Below, in pieces: positions 1 through 8,006 of a stretch of 57,160 nt of DNA. Positions within the stretch are counted from its first letter, which is position 1. Every line of letters begins with the position of its first letter. A model generated the notes under the pieces. That model had not been told where the DNA came from. It did not search any database and saw only the letters and a list, made by a program, of their open reading frames with translations. A program made the position numbers and the translations under genes. This DNA is from CAVXDP01 sp964562925 (GTDB taxonomy: Archaea; Thermoproteota; Bathyarchaeia; 40CM-2-53-6; CAVXDP01): NCBI GenBank assembly GCA_964562925.1, contig CAZLVF010000008.1, positions 1 to 57,160 on the forward strand, read 5' to 3'.

Positions 1-1146
1 TGCGCGTCGGATGTTGTCGACTTTGAAAGCGGAATGAGAAGACCGGCGACCTTGCAGGATGTAGCTTCATGTGCAAAAGTCATCGACGCGGTTGAAAATT
101 TGGATATGATCTTCTCGCCGATATCAGCTCATGATGTTCCCCGCGGGACTGGAGTGATAGACGAGTATAAGGCTACAGTGGAGAATAGCACCAAGCATGT
201 GCATCTAGTCGACTTGAACTCGGTCTACGAGGCCGAGTATATAATCAAGATCGCAGGCGAGATCATGGGCGGAGTTGACAACCTCATCAAGGAACCCATA
301 ATCTCAGATATGCTCTGTACCGTGTCACCTCTGACCATGGATACTACAGCATTGGATACGGTTCTAACCTTTGCACGAAAGGGCCTCCCGGTCTCGTCGA
401 CGTCTATGCCTCTGGCAGGAGGAACTGGACCCATAACCCCCGCTGGAACGTTAGCGTTGTCGAACGCTGAAGTGATAGGCGCCCTAGTCATCATCGAAGC
501 TTTCTGCCCGAATACACCAGTCATCTACACAGCGTTTCCAGCCGTAATGGATCCGCGGACAGGATTCTATCGAGGAGCAGCACCAGAGGAGATTTGGATG
601 GGTATGGCGGTGGGTCAAGTTGCAGGCTACTACAAGATTCCTTACATGGTCGGAGGCATGAACAGCTCTTCTAAGACGCCGAACATTCAGGATGGATATG
701 AAAAAGCTATGTGTGCAGTGCTGAGCAGACTTGCCGGAGCGGATATATTGGTAGGTCCTGGACTACTCGACAGCGCGTCGGCGCTGGCTTTAGATCAGCT
801 GATTGTAGATGGTGAAGTCTGTGACCATTTGGACAGAGCCCTAGCCGATCAACCGATCGATGAAGAAACGCTAGGACTCGAGGTAATTTCGAGAGTTGGC
901 CCTGAAAGTCACTTTATCTCAGATAGACATACGCTAAGACACGTCGGAGACATTTGGATACCTCGACTACCCGGAACTGATAGGGTATCAAGAGCGGATC
1001 CTGAAAGTATGGTCAAAAAAGCCAAGAAAAGAGTTCGTGATATTCTTAAGAGTCATCAGCCTCAACCCTTGGATCCGTCAACAAAGAAACGGATCGAGAT
1101 GATCGTTAGCGAAGCTCGGAAGAACTATCAACACTCAAAGAATTAG
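1..1146 (+). CDS. MttB-family (trimethylamine methyltransferase-like) protein, 5' truncated
   Basis: This is the C-terminal ~381 residues of a COG5598/MttB-superfamily protein. The frame is open from base 1, upstream of the first ATG at 34, so the gene starts before the window. Family members move a methyl group from a quaternary or tertiary amine to a corrinoid protein. The TIM-barrel stretches RRPATLQDV, PLAGGTGPITPAGTLALSNAE, VMDPRTGFYRG and GGMNSSSKTP match the family and resemble the full-length relative at 26925-28364. No in-frame TAG occurs, so within the visible part it is a non-pyrrolysine member; such proteins act on substrates such as glycine betaine or proline betaine rather than trimethylamine. 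No corrinoid protein gene is visible in the window. The substrate is unknown. Confidence 0.85.
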   Translation, partial: CASDVVDFESGMRRPATLQDVASCAKVIDAVENLDMIFSPISAHDVPRGTGVIDEYKATVENSTKHVHLVDLNSVYEAEYIIKIAGEIMGGVDNLIKEPIISDMLCTVSPLTMDTTALDTVLTFARKGLPVSSTSMPLAGGTGPITPAGTLALSNAEVIGALVIIEAFCPNTPVIYTAFPAVMDPRTGFYRGAAPEEIWMGMAVGQVAGYYKIPYMVGGMNSSSKTPNIQDGYEKAMCAVLSRLAGADILVGPGLLDSASALALDQLIVDGEVCDHLDRALADQPIDEETLGLEVISRVGPESHFISDRHTLRHVGDIWIPRLPGTDRVSRADPESMVKKAKKRVRDILKSHQPQPLDPSTKKRIEMIVSEARKNYQHSKN

Positions 1147-1507
1147 ATTCCCCTGACTTGCTGGTATGACATGCGCAAGGTAATTTCTTTAAATTCACTG
1201 TGATCGACTCCAAACAAGAAGAATCAAACTGTAATTCTTGAAAACGAGCTACTATTGACTTAACCCACTTATGAGGGGTCAAGAACTGCGTTCCTTCTTG
1301 CGGCTCGTGACTCGGATAGAGGCGAGGATTCTCCTTCTGTCAACCTGAAAAGCCTGTTTCGAGGTTTTTCGAACAACTGACAGAACCGAGATCAATGAAA
1401 CAGAAGGTTTCTACCGATATCTTAGGTTAACAGAGTACGATTTCCTTAGCTTCATTCTTTGTAGTAACAGAAGTTTCTTCGTCTTTTGCGACTCTGGGTT
1501 CCCTTGT
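1147..1507. other. Intergenic region, no gene recognised
   Basis: The 361 bp lie between the convergent ends of the MttB-like gene and the alcohol dehydrogenase gene. I see no ORF with family character, no tRNA and no repeat array. A short inverted repeat (AAGAAT/ATTCTT) near 1220-1240 and a T-rich stretch near 1360 could take part in termination, but neither is convincing. Confidence 0.5.
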
Positions 1508-2254
1508 TTACTCACCTGCTATCCGTCCCTCATACATGTTCTCCAACAGTTCTGTGACGTTCTCTGTCGTGAGCCTTCTGGGGTTGTAGGTCTGTAAGAA
1601 ATAGTAAGATTGGCGTTCTTCGAAAAGGTATCTCGCGTANNNNNNNNNNNNNNNNNNNNNNNNNNNNNNNNNNNNNNNNNNNNNNNNNNNNNNNNNNNNN
1701 NNNNNNNNNNNNNNNNNNNNNNNNNNNNNNNNNNNNNNNACGCCTTTCGCATCTATAACCACAGCGAACATCGTGGCTTCACTTCCTGTTCCAGAGGTTG
1801 TAGGTATCAGAATCTTTGGGAGAGTCTTCTCTTTGACACGGTCCTCATAGAGGGCTATGTAATTATCAACATCTCCTGGATTCGTCGCCACGGCGGCTGC
1901 TATCTTCGCGCTGTCCATCGCAGCCCCTCCACCAACGCCCAGCACAACAGAATACTTACGCTCTCTAGCTTTCTCAGTGAGTCTCCTAGCACTTTGTAGC
2001 GTTGGCTCAGCTGCGAGTTCATCATATACCTCAACCCGCAGTCCTTCCTTTTCTACGATTTCTCTAATCTTGTCCGGTATCCCTACCTTCATAACTCCCT
2101 TATCTGTAACTAACAGGACAGGATCTTTTCCAACTGCCAATCTCCTTGCTTCGGATCCAACGGTCTTGGAGGCGCCAGCACCGTAGATCAACGTTCCGAC
2201 ATTCACAAAACAAGTGATTCTTGCTGCAGGAAGAACGTAGCTCTCAATACTCGT
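1508..2254 (-). CDS. Iron-containing alcohol dehydrogenase, interrupted by assembly gap
   Basis: NAD(P)-dependent Fe-ADH family protein (group III alcohol dehydrogenases). The N-terminal Rossmann half shows the nucleotide-binding GVGGGAAMDSAK motif and then IPTTSGTGSEAT. The last ~43 residues (NPRRLTTENVTELLENMYEG) are a typical family C terminus. The middle, which would carry the metal-binding Asp and His residues, falls in the N run at 1640-1739. The family is ~380-390 residues and only ~215 are visible, so the true gap is nearer 500 bp than 100. The first canonical start is GTG at 2206, but family-like residues (ESYVLPAARITC) continue upstream with no ATG, GTG or TTG. I therefore extend to an ACG at 2252-2254, 6 nt after GAGGGA; this start is tentative. 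The substrate cannot be assigned. Confidence 0.75.
   Translation of the reverse strand, partial: TSIESYVLPAARITCFVNVGTLIYGAGASKTVGSEARRLAVGKDPVLLVTDKGVMKVGIPDKIREIVEKEGLRVEVYDELAAEPTLQSARRLTEKARERKYSVVLGVGGGAAMDSAKIAAAVATNPGDVDNYIALYEDRVKEKTLPKILIPTTSGTGSEATMFAVVIDAKGXXXXXXXXXXXXXXXXXXXXXXXXXXXXXXXXXXYARYLFEERQSYYFLQTYNPRRLTTENVTELLENMYEGRIAGE
1640..1739. other. Assembly gap (100 N) inside Fe-ADH gene
   Basis: A run of exactly 100 N. The flanks are not duplicates of each other. The flanking coding frame requires a true gap length of 1 modulo 3, and family length predicts about 500 bp missing. Confidence 0.95.
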
Positions 2255-2361
2255 TGCATATCCCTCGGCAGATTCAGCAACGGTCTTGGTCGCTATTTAA
2301 GATTAACAGCGCCATATAAGAAGCGTTAAATTCTATGTGACTTTTTTCCTGCTTGATATAC

Positions 2362-3177
2362 ATGAACACCACTGTGGCAGTTGCACAGATGAACTGCAAG
2401 TTAGGAGATGTTCAAACAAACGTACGTCGAATAAGAGACTTGGCGCGGAAGATCCAAAGAAAAGAAGCCCATATTCTATGCCTGCCAGAACTTGTGACCA
2501 CTGGCTACTCCCTTGGTCAAAAATGGGTCGATCTAGCTGAGCCTGTTCCGGGACCCACGACAGAAAGATTAGGCAAGATTGCAACAGAGTTCGGATTCTA
2601 TTTGATAGCCGGCATGTCAGAGCGAGATTTGGAGTCAAATCGAATCTTCAATTCAGCTGTGCTAATCGAACCTGAAGGACAAGTCATAGGCGTTCACAGG
2701 AAGGTCCACTTATGGGATGAAGAGAGGCGCTATTTCACGGCTGGAAAAGAGTTCAGGGTTTTCAAAAGCAAAGTGGGAACGATCGGGATCGGTATCTGCT
2801 ATGATCTGGACTTTCCAGAGTCTGCGAGGATCCTAGCACTAAGCGGAGCGGAGATAATCTTCTTTCCCTCGGCCTATATGAGACCATTTGAAAACTACGC
2901 GGATACGTACGCACGCAGCCGCGCAACCGAGAATGGTGTATTTGTATGCTTCTCAAACAGGATCGGCCGTGAAAGCCGGCTTGTTTTCTTCGGCCGTAGC
3001 CAAATAGTCTCTCCAGGATGCCGCATCCTAGCACGCGCCCAATCATTAGAGAGTTTCGCTATGGCACGACTTGATCTTGACAGCATACAAAAGCAAAGAG
3101 AGAAGATACCCTACCTGCGGCATAGGGTTCATGCGGCATACGGCGCGCTGCAACTTCCACTATCGTACGCCAGCTGA
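2362..3177 (+). CDS. Carbon-nitrogen hydrolase (nitrilase superfamily)
   Basis: A 271-residue protein of the nitrilase/omega-amidase superfamily, which hydrolyses C-N bonds of amides or carbamoyl compounds. The catalytic triad is visible: Glu in CLPELVTTGYS, Lys in VHRKVHLW and Cys in GIGICYDLDFPE. The length matches single-domain amidases. The ATG at 2362 gives the normal N terminus (TVAVAQMNCKLGDV); an in-frame TTG nine bases earlier is unlikely. A TATA-like ATATAAG at 2313-2319 sits about 45 nt upstream. It is a single gene, divergent from the alcohol dehydrogenase. Exact substrate unknown; N-carbamoylputrescine- or omega-amidase-type activities are possible. Confidence 0.88.
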   Translation: MNTTVAVAQMNCKLGDVQTNVRRIRDLARKIQRKEAHILCLPELVTTGYSLGQKWVDLAEPVPGPTTERLGKIATEFGFYLIAGMSERDLESNRIFNSAVLIEPEGQVIGVHRKVHLWDEERRYFTAGKEFRVFKSKVGTIGIGICYDLDFPESARILALSGAEIIFFPSAYMRPFENYADTYARSRATENGVFVCFSNRIGRESRLVFFGRSQIVSPGCRILARAQSLESFAMARLDLDSIQKQREKIPYLRHRVHAAYGALQLPLSYAS

Positions 3178-3448
3178 ATTCGGTACTGATCAGTTTTCGT
3201 TACGCCATTGCGTGAACCCAGGCGAAGCGCTTATTCATTTTTTCACAATACACGAGACATTACCGTTCAGTGTTATATGCCGGTTCATGTGGCTGCCAGC
3301 TCTGAAAGCCATCTGACAACAAGCCACGAAACGAGGTAGACTGCCAGTTCCGGATCTTAGGGCCAAGGAAAACGGTCTATTATATTACGATAGTCAAGCG
3401 CAACGGTCAATAGCTGGTACTCCAATCCCTTTTTTCGGGTGTACAATA

Positions 3449-3817
3449 TTGAGTGAAAAGAAGAAGATACTCTACGTCCAGACAAGTGGTGTAGACACGC
3501 CGGAGAGGCTTTACTCTCCATTCGTTCTCGCCCAAACCGCGGCGGCCATGGATCTAGACGCAACAATATACTTTCTAGGAATGGGAATAACGGTTGTCAA
3601 GAAGGGAGAGGCTGAGAAGGTACAGGTCGGGGCTTTTCCAAAGCTAAGAGAGGTAATGGAACAAGCAGTCAATGCCGGTGTCAAGTTGATGGTGTGCGAA
3701 CAGAGCACGCAGCTACTGAACCTTAAGCGTGGAGATTTTGTTGAACAAGCCAAGATCGTTGGAGCCGCGACATTAAACGACCTAGTACTAGAAGCGAACG
3801 GCGTTATGTGGTTCTAG
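3449..3817 (+). CDS. DsrE/DsrF-family sulfur-relay-like protein
   Basis: A 122-residue protein with the DsrE fold pattern: a beta-strand start (KILYVQTSGVD), a central ATIYFLGMGITVV and a conserved Cys in LMVCEQS, the position used by sulfur-carrier members such as TusD/DsrE. Start is TTG at 3449, 7 nt after a GGGTG motif; the earlier GTG is followed by an in-frame stop. A TATA-like TATTATATTAC lies around 3378-3388. The IscS-like gene begins 16 bp downstream, so the two are probably co-transcribed and may work together in sulfur handling. The role in sulfur transfer is inferred from family and neighbour. Confidence 0.72.
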   Translation: MSEKKKILYVQTSGVDTPERLYSPFVLAQTAAAMDLDATIYFLGMGITVVKKGEAEKVQVGAFPKLREVMEQAVNAGVKLMVCEQSTQLLNLKRGDFVEQAKIVGAATLNDLVLEANGVMWF

Positions 3818-3833
3818 CCACAGTTGAAGAAGA

Positions 3834-5051
3834 TTGCCTTCTAGAGTGTACATGGACCACACTGCAGCCTGCCCCTTGGATCCTGAAGTTATCGACGCGA
3901 TGCTGCCTTATTATGAAGAGAATTTTGGAAACCCATCGTCACTACACTCTAGCGGATCGGGTCCACGGAAGGCTCTAGAGGAAGCACGAGAGAAGGTTGC
4001 AAAGCTCGTAGGAGCTGAAAGTACAGAGATATTCTTCACTTCTGGCGGAACCGAGAGCAACAACCTTGCGATCAAAGGTATAGCGTATAGAAACAGAGAC
4101 AAAGGCGACCATATCATAACCACATCAATCGAGCATATCTCAATCATAAACATCTGCAAGGATCTTACGAAAGACGGCTTCAAGGTCAGCCATGTTCCTG
4201 TGGACAAGTATGGAATGGTCGACCCGAAAAGGGTCGAGGCTGAGATAGGCAAGGATGCAATTCTCATAACTTTAGCCTACGCAAACGGTGAGATTGGAAC
4301 CATCCAACCAATCAAGAAGATTGGGAAGATCGCAAGGGAACACGGTGTTCCGCTGCACGTGGACGGCGTCCCATCCCTCCATCAAGTCCCCGCGAACGTT
4401 CAAGACGAGAACATGAGTCTTCTATCCATCTCTTCCAACGACATGTACGGCCCCAAAGGAATGGGCGCTCTCTACGTTAGGAAGGGAACGAGGATTGAGC
4501 CGATTATACATGGAGGAGGACAGGAGAAGGGTCTGAGATCAGGATCCGAGAACGTGCCGGGCGCAGCAGGATTTGGCAAAGCCGCAGAACTTGCTAAAGG
4601 AAGAATAGAGAAGGACTCGACTCACCTTATTGGCCTAAGGGACAAATTGATCAAAGGAATCTTGACAAATGTTCCAGAATCCTTCCTGAACGGCCATCCG
4701 ACAGCTAGATTACCTAACAATGTCCATCTAAGGTTTAATGGAATCGAAGGAGAATCGCTGCTGCTCCAACTGGATGAGAGAGGAATCGCCGCGTCCACAG
4801 GCTCCGCCTGCTCATCGAAGACCTTGGAACCATCACATGTACTGATGGAGATAGGGCTTAACGAAGTAGAAGCTCACGGTTCCCTGCTGCTGACGCTTGG
4901 ACGAGAAAACACAGAGGAAGAGATAAACTACGTTCTAGAAGTTGTTCCAGATGTGGTTACCAAGCTACGGTCGCTGTCTCCCCTCTGGGGTAAGAAGTTG
5001 GATCTTGAGAAGTGGAAGAGGGAGATGGAACAAAGAGGACGTGAACATTAG
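3834..5051 (+). CDS. Cysteine desulfurase-like protein (NifS/IscS family) lacking the PLP lysine
   Basis: A 405-residue fold-type I aminotransferase-like protein of the NifS/IscS family. It has the substrate-binding start (YMDHTAACPLDPEV), SGGTESNN and an intact mobile active-site cysteine loop (STGSACSSKTLEPSHVL). The segment that normally reads S-x-H-K-x-Y-G-P-K-G reads SISSNDMYGPKG here, so the Schiff-base lysine is Asp and its preceding His is Asn. The upstream D-A-x-Q PLP motif is also altered (HVDGVPSLHQ). Archaeoglobus fulgidus IscS is known (from memory) to carry Asp at this position and to lack desulfurase activity while still offering its Cys to an Fe-S cluster with IscU. No IscU lies nearby. 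Start is TTG 3834; GTG 3846 is an alternative. Confidence 0.85.
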   Translation: MPSRVYMDHTAACPLDPEVIDAMLPYYEENFGNPSSLHSSGSGPRKALEEAREKVAKLVGAESTEIFFTSGGTESNNLAIKGIAYRNRDKGDHIITTSIEHISIINICKDLTKDGFKVSHVPVDKYGMVDPKRVEAEIGKDAILITLAYANGEIGTIQPIKKIGKIAREHGVPLHVDGVPSLHQVPANVQDENMSLLSISSNDMYGPKGMGALYVRKGTRIEPIIHGGGQEKGLRSGSENVPGAAGFGKAAELAKGRIEKDSTHLIGLRDKLIKGILTNVPESFLNGHPTARLPNNVHLRFNGIEGESLLLQLDERGIAASTGSACSSKTLEPSHVLMEIGLNEVEAHGSLLLTLGRENTEEEINYVLEVVPDVVTKLRSLSPLWGKKLDLEKWKREMEQRGREH

Positions 5052-5057
5052 GAAGAA

Positions 5058-5121
5058 TTCAACAGCGTAATTTTCTATAGCTACCAGACGGAGAAATTTT
5101 GCTCATTTTCAGGCTGTTGAA
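5058..5121. terminator. Inverted repeat between convergent genes, possible terminator structure
   Basis: A 9-bp perfect inverted repeat (TTCAACAGC at 5058-5066, GCTGTTGAA at 5113-5121) encloses an A/T-rich segment. It lies between the end of the IscS-like gene (+) and the end of the MFS gene (-). Position between convergent genes suggests a shared terminator, but there is no strong poly-T tract. Confidence 0.3.
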
Positions 5122-5178
5122 GCTCACGGAAGAATGATTTAGTTATTGCTTTCGGGCTTCCAGAGCAGGGTTGGTTGT

Positions 5179-6357
5179 CTAGCCTACGCCAGCGGATGAC
5201 TCAACAATTTTGGCCGTGGTAAGCCGAATTCTGCCCATTGGCACCATGGCTAACGCGATAGCCCCAGCGAACATAAACGCGGTCTCCGCCGATCGCATAG
5301 CTAGAAATCCTGCAATTAATGGTCCCAAGAAGTATCCTACACCCCAGGATACATTGGGAAAGCCGGAGTAGAGCCCCCGCATTTTGGAAGGTGCTGCATC
5401 CATGATTGACGTGGTCAAAGCGATAGCGATAGCACCTTCGCACGCTCCGATTAGCAGAGTCGCAGCGATCAGAGTAGAGACCCCGGTGGTTGCGGCCACC
5501 GAGAAGAAAGCCAGACCAAGCACGGCGAAAGAAGACATTACAACAATGCTTCTTTTCCAAACAATGTCCGACAACCTTCCCATAGGAACTTGGACTATAG
5601 CGTTGATCATATGGTACCCGGTCACTAACGCACCTATCATAAGCTCCCTTCCAAGCAGATGGATGGCGTAGAGAATGAGTTGCGATACTACGACGCCGTA
5701 ACACATGGAACTGACTGCTAAACCTATGCATGAGAGAATAACTTGTCTTGGAAATCTCACGCTCAACGTTTGGGAATATCGTGGAAATGTTCTATGGTCA
5801 AAGAGTTTCCTTTGAAACGCGATCAGAACTACTATAATCGATATTAGAACGATTAGAGTGCAGATGTAGAATGGCAAAGGAAAAGAGAGAAGCTCTAGCA
5901 GTACTCCTGCGATGACCGGTCCAACAGACATACCTGCGTACTGCGAAGCGAAGAGTATACCCAGACTCCTTCCCAACTCCTCAGGTGGATACGCGTCCGC
6001 GATTAGAGCCATTGGAACAACCCAAAAAGGAACGTCTACGATGCCTTCAAAGAAGCGAATGAGGGCAAGATCGGAGGGCTTGGTAACCAGCGTGAAGAAT
6101 AGCAGCGAAATCATATACCCTAGCATACCGCAGATCAGAACATTTCTTCTTCCAAAATGATCGGAGGCCCTGCCGATCAAGAGTGAGCAAAGAACAAACG
6201 TCGCTCCATACCCTGCAACGATAACGCCGAGTTCTGCTTGGCTCGCTCCAACTTTGGTCGAGAAAATAGGAACTATCGTTACCACCATTCCAATGACAGT
6301 AGCATATAGAAAAGATGAAAACGATAGAATGTACAAACCAAGTCTTTCTCTTCTCAT
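5179..6357 (-). CDS. Major facilitator superfamily transporter
   Basis: A 392-residue integral membrane protein with about 12 hydrophobic segments. The MFS motif A region between TM2 and TM3 reads GRASDHFGRRNVL, and a weaker repeat after the central loop reads GRLSDIVWKRS, as expected for the two 6-TM halves. The length is normal for drug:H+ antiporter-like MFS proteins. It starts with ATG at 6357, with no partner gene close by on its strand. The substrate cannot be told from sequence; efflux of a small molecule is the usual role of such proteins. Confidence 0.85.
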   Translation of the reverse strand: MRRERLGLYILSFSSFLYATVIGMVVTIVPIFSTKVGASQAELGVIVAGYGATFVLCSLLIGRASDHFGRRNVLICGMLGYMISLLFFTLVTKPSDLALIRFFEGIVDVPFWVVPMALIADAYPPEELGRSLGILFASQYAGMSVGPVIAGVLLELLSFPLPFYICTLIVLISIIVVLIAFQRKLFDHRTFPRYSQTLSVRFPRQVILSCIGLAVSSMCYGVVVSQLILYAIHLLGRELMIGALVTGYHMINAIVQVPMGRLSDIVWKRSIVVMSSFAVLGLAFFSVAATTGVSTLIAATLLIGACEGAIAIALTTSIMDAAPSKMRGLYSGFPNVSWGVGYFLGPLIAGFLAMRSAETAFMFAGAIALAMVPMGRIRLTTAKIVESSAGVG

Positions 6358-6596
6358 GAGGCCTATTCCAACTCGAGATCTTCATACTTCACTACGTATG
6401 CTAACCATCAGATATACATGAAGGTTCTTCATCTGGTATGTCGAGTTGTTTCAAAAATTTCCTGTATGGTCAAATGTGATCAGGCAATTTTCTTCCGCTA
6501 CCTGCTCACTCTGTTGAGCTGGATGTTTCACGCCATATTTGCTTGGTTACTGTAGGAAGACAAAGATGATCGTTGATACCGACCTCGACCAAAGAT

Positions 6597-6606
6597 CTTA
6601 TACTAT
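6597..6606 (+). promoter_or_regulatory. TATA-like promoter for small basic protein
   Basis: CTTATACTAT lies with its centre about 27 nt before the ATG at 6628, the spacing expected between an archaeal TATA box and a leaderless transcript start. No Shine-Dalgarno motif separates them. Confidence 0.45.
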
Positions 6607-6627
6607 GAAGACACCTAGTCGCAGTTC

Positions 6628-6938
6628 ATGCCAAAACGTACGAAACCAAGGAAAAGACGAGTGGGAAAGAAAAGGCTCAAACTGAGAACACGAGTGAAGC
6701 GAAGACTAAAGAAGCGAGTCAGAGTGGTCAGACGCAAACTTGGNNNNNNNNNNNNNNNNNNNNNNNNNNNNNNNNNNNNNNNNNNNNNNNNNNNNNNNNN
6801 NNNNNNNNNNNNNNNNNNNNNNNNNNNNNNNNNNNNNNNNNNNCACGAGTGAAGCGAAGACTAAAGAAGCGAGTCAGAGTGGTCAGACGCAAACTTGGAA
6901 AAGGCCTGATGAAGATGGGCAGGAAAATGTCTGCCTAA
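6628..6938 (+). CDS. Small highly basic protein (51 residues once assembly duplication is removed)
   Basis: The reading frame begins MPKRTKPRKRRVGKKR and enters a 100-N run. The 55 bp before and after the run are identical, so removing 6744-6898 restores one frame that ends RKLGKGLMKMGRKMSA and a TAA at 6936-6938. The product has 51 residues, 27 of them Lys or Arg, with repeated R-V/K-R-R-L/K-K patterns and no acidic residue. The TATA-to-ATG distance suggests a leaderless transcript. The composition resembles nucleic-acid-binding tails, protamine-like or ribosomal proteins, but I do not recognise the family. A role in DNA or RNA binding is inference from charge only. It is isolated between divergent and convergent neighbours. 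Confidence 0.55.
6689..6898. repeat. 55-bp direct duplicate flanking a 100-N run (assembly artefact)
   Basis: Bases 6689-6743 and 6844-6898 are identical over 55 bp, exactly abutting the N run on both sides. This is what a scaffolder leaves when two contigs ending in the same k-mer (k=55) are joined without merging. The biological sequence should have one copy and no gap. Confidence 0.93.
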
Positions 6939-7145
6939 AGCTGCTTCCGACTCGTAAACTCCATCGCCAACGAACGAACAAGTTCACTTGGAAGATTTCT
7001 GCTCCTCCCCAACCACGCCGGTAGAAACCGCTCCACAAGAAAATGAAACGCGTCGACCTACGGTCGGGGCCGCATCAGTACACAGACGCAAAGGCAGGAA
7101 AAAGGAGTTTGCTCACTGATCTCGTACTTTCTGAGGGCTTGCATA

Positions 7146-8006
7146 TTACAAGTTTCGAAACATCTTCATTCTACTAGCGATTCGACGGATCGTTCTATCA
7201 TCCATCTGCACGAGCGTAGAAACTGCCTCTGCAAATTTTTTCCTTACGCTCGCAGCATGCGGGTTTCTTGCCTGAATATCCATAATCGTTTCAACGTTGT
7301 CTGAGAAAGACCGTACCAAGCCAATGGTCTTCCTCAGCGACCTTGTCGAGAATTTCTGGATATCCCTGTTCTTCATCAGTTTCGTCATGCAGGCGACCAA
7401 GGACATGTAGGAGAAGTGGTGAAGGGCTTGAGTGACCGCTGTTCCTCGATCATGCTCCTCAACTGTCACAAATGTCGTCTTTAAACCACTTTTGGAGAAG
7501 AAGTTCAGAATCGAGGCCGATAACGGTCCCATTTTCTTGCCGACCGCCAGCATATTTTCTCCCTTGAATTCGTCCGTATCCGAGCCGAATAGTGGGTGGA
7601 GACTCAGGTACTCAATATTACCTGGTACGCTCGGTGAGATCTCATCGACGACCCCATTCTTGACAGAAGACACGTCCACTAGGAGTGATTGAGGCCTCAT
7701 TCTTTTCAAGAGTCGTTTGCACGTTGTGACTGTTCTCTCGATGGGTACCGAGACAACGACCACGTCAGCGTCTTGAACGTCGTCTACTGGTCTGGTCTGC
7801 ACCCCTAACCTAAGAAATAACGCCTTAGCCCTACTGGGGTTTCGACTACAGACAACAATCTTTGCTCCGGTTGGCTGAAACATCGTTACAAGCACTTTCC
7901 CCATGCGGCCGGTTCCGCCGACGACAGCTATCGTGCTCTTGGATAGGAGCCTAGAACCTTTAGGAATGCACACATCGACTCTAGTTCCTTCAGAGCTGAT
8001 CGACAT
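7146..8006 (-). CDS. tyrA: Prephenate dehydrogenase family protein (TyrA)
   Basis: A 286-residue NAD(P)-dependent oxidoreductase that would convert prephenate to 4-hydroxyphenylpyruvate for tyrosine. An N-terminal Rossmann motif reads AVVGGTGRMGKVL; next come SVPIERT, VDVSSVK and the family-typical SLHPLFGSD with the substrate-site His. The all-alpha C-terminal dimerisation domain follows. Last gene of the aromatic operon. ATG at 8006 is preceded by GGAGGAGAA, an excellent ribosome site, although it makes the gene overlap the end of pheA by 79 bp; an in-frame GTG ~33 bp inside is an alternative. No chorismate mutase domain is fused, which fits the mutase being on PheA. Confidence 0.9.
   Translation of the reverse strand: MSISSEGTRVDVCIPKGSRLLSKSTIAVVGGTGRMGKVLVTMFQPTGAKIVVCSRNPSRAKALFLRLGVQTRPVDDVQDADVVVVSVPIERTVTTCKRLLKRMRPQSLLVDVSSVKNGVVDEISPSVPGNIEYLSLHPLFGSDTDEFKGENMLAVGKKMGPLSASILNFFSKSGLKTTFVTVEEHDRGTAVTQALHHFSYMSLVACMTKLMKNRDIQKFSTRSLRKTIGLVRSFSDNVETIMDIQARNPHAASVRKKFAEAVSTLVQMDDRTIRRIASRMKMFRNL

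Noticed and set aside
1..1146. Pyrrolysine-containing trimethylamine methyltransferase (MttB proper)
   Set aside because: No in-frame TAG in the visible coding sequence, which includes the C-terminal region where pyrrolysine occurs; the same is true for 26925-28364.
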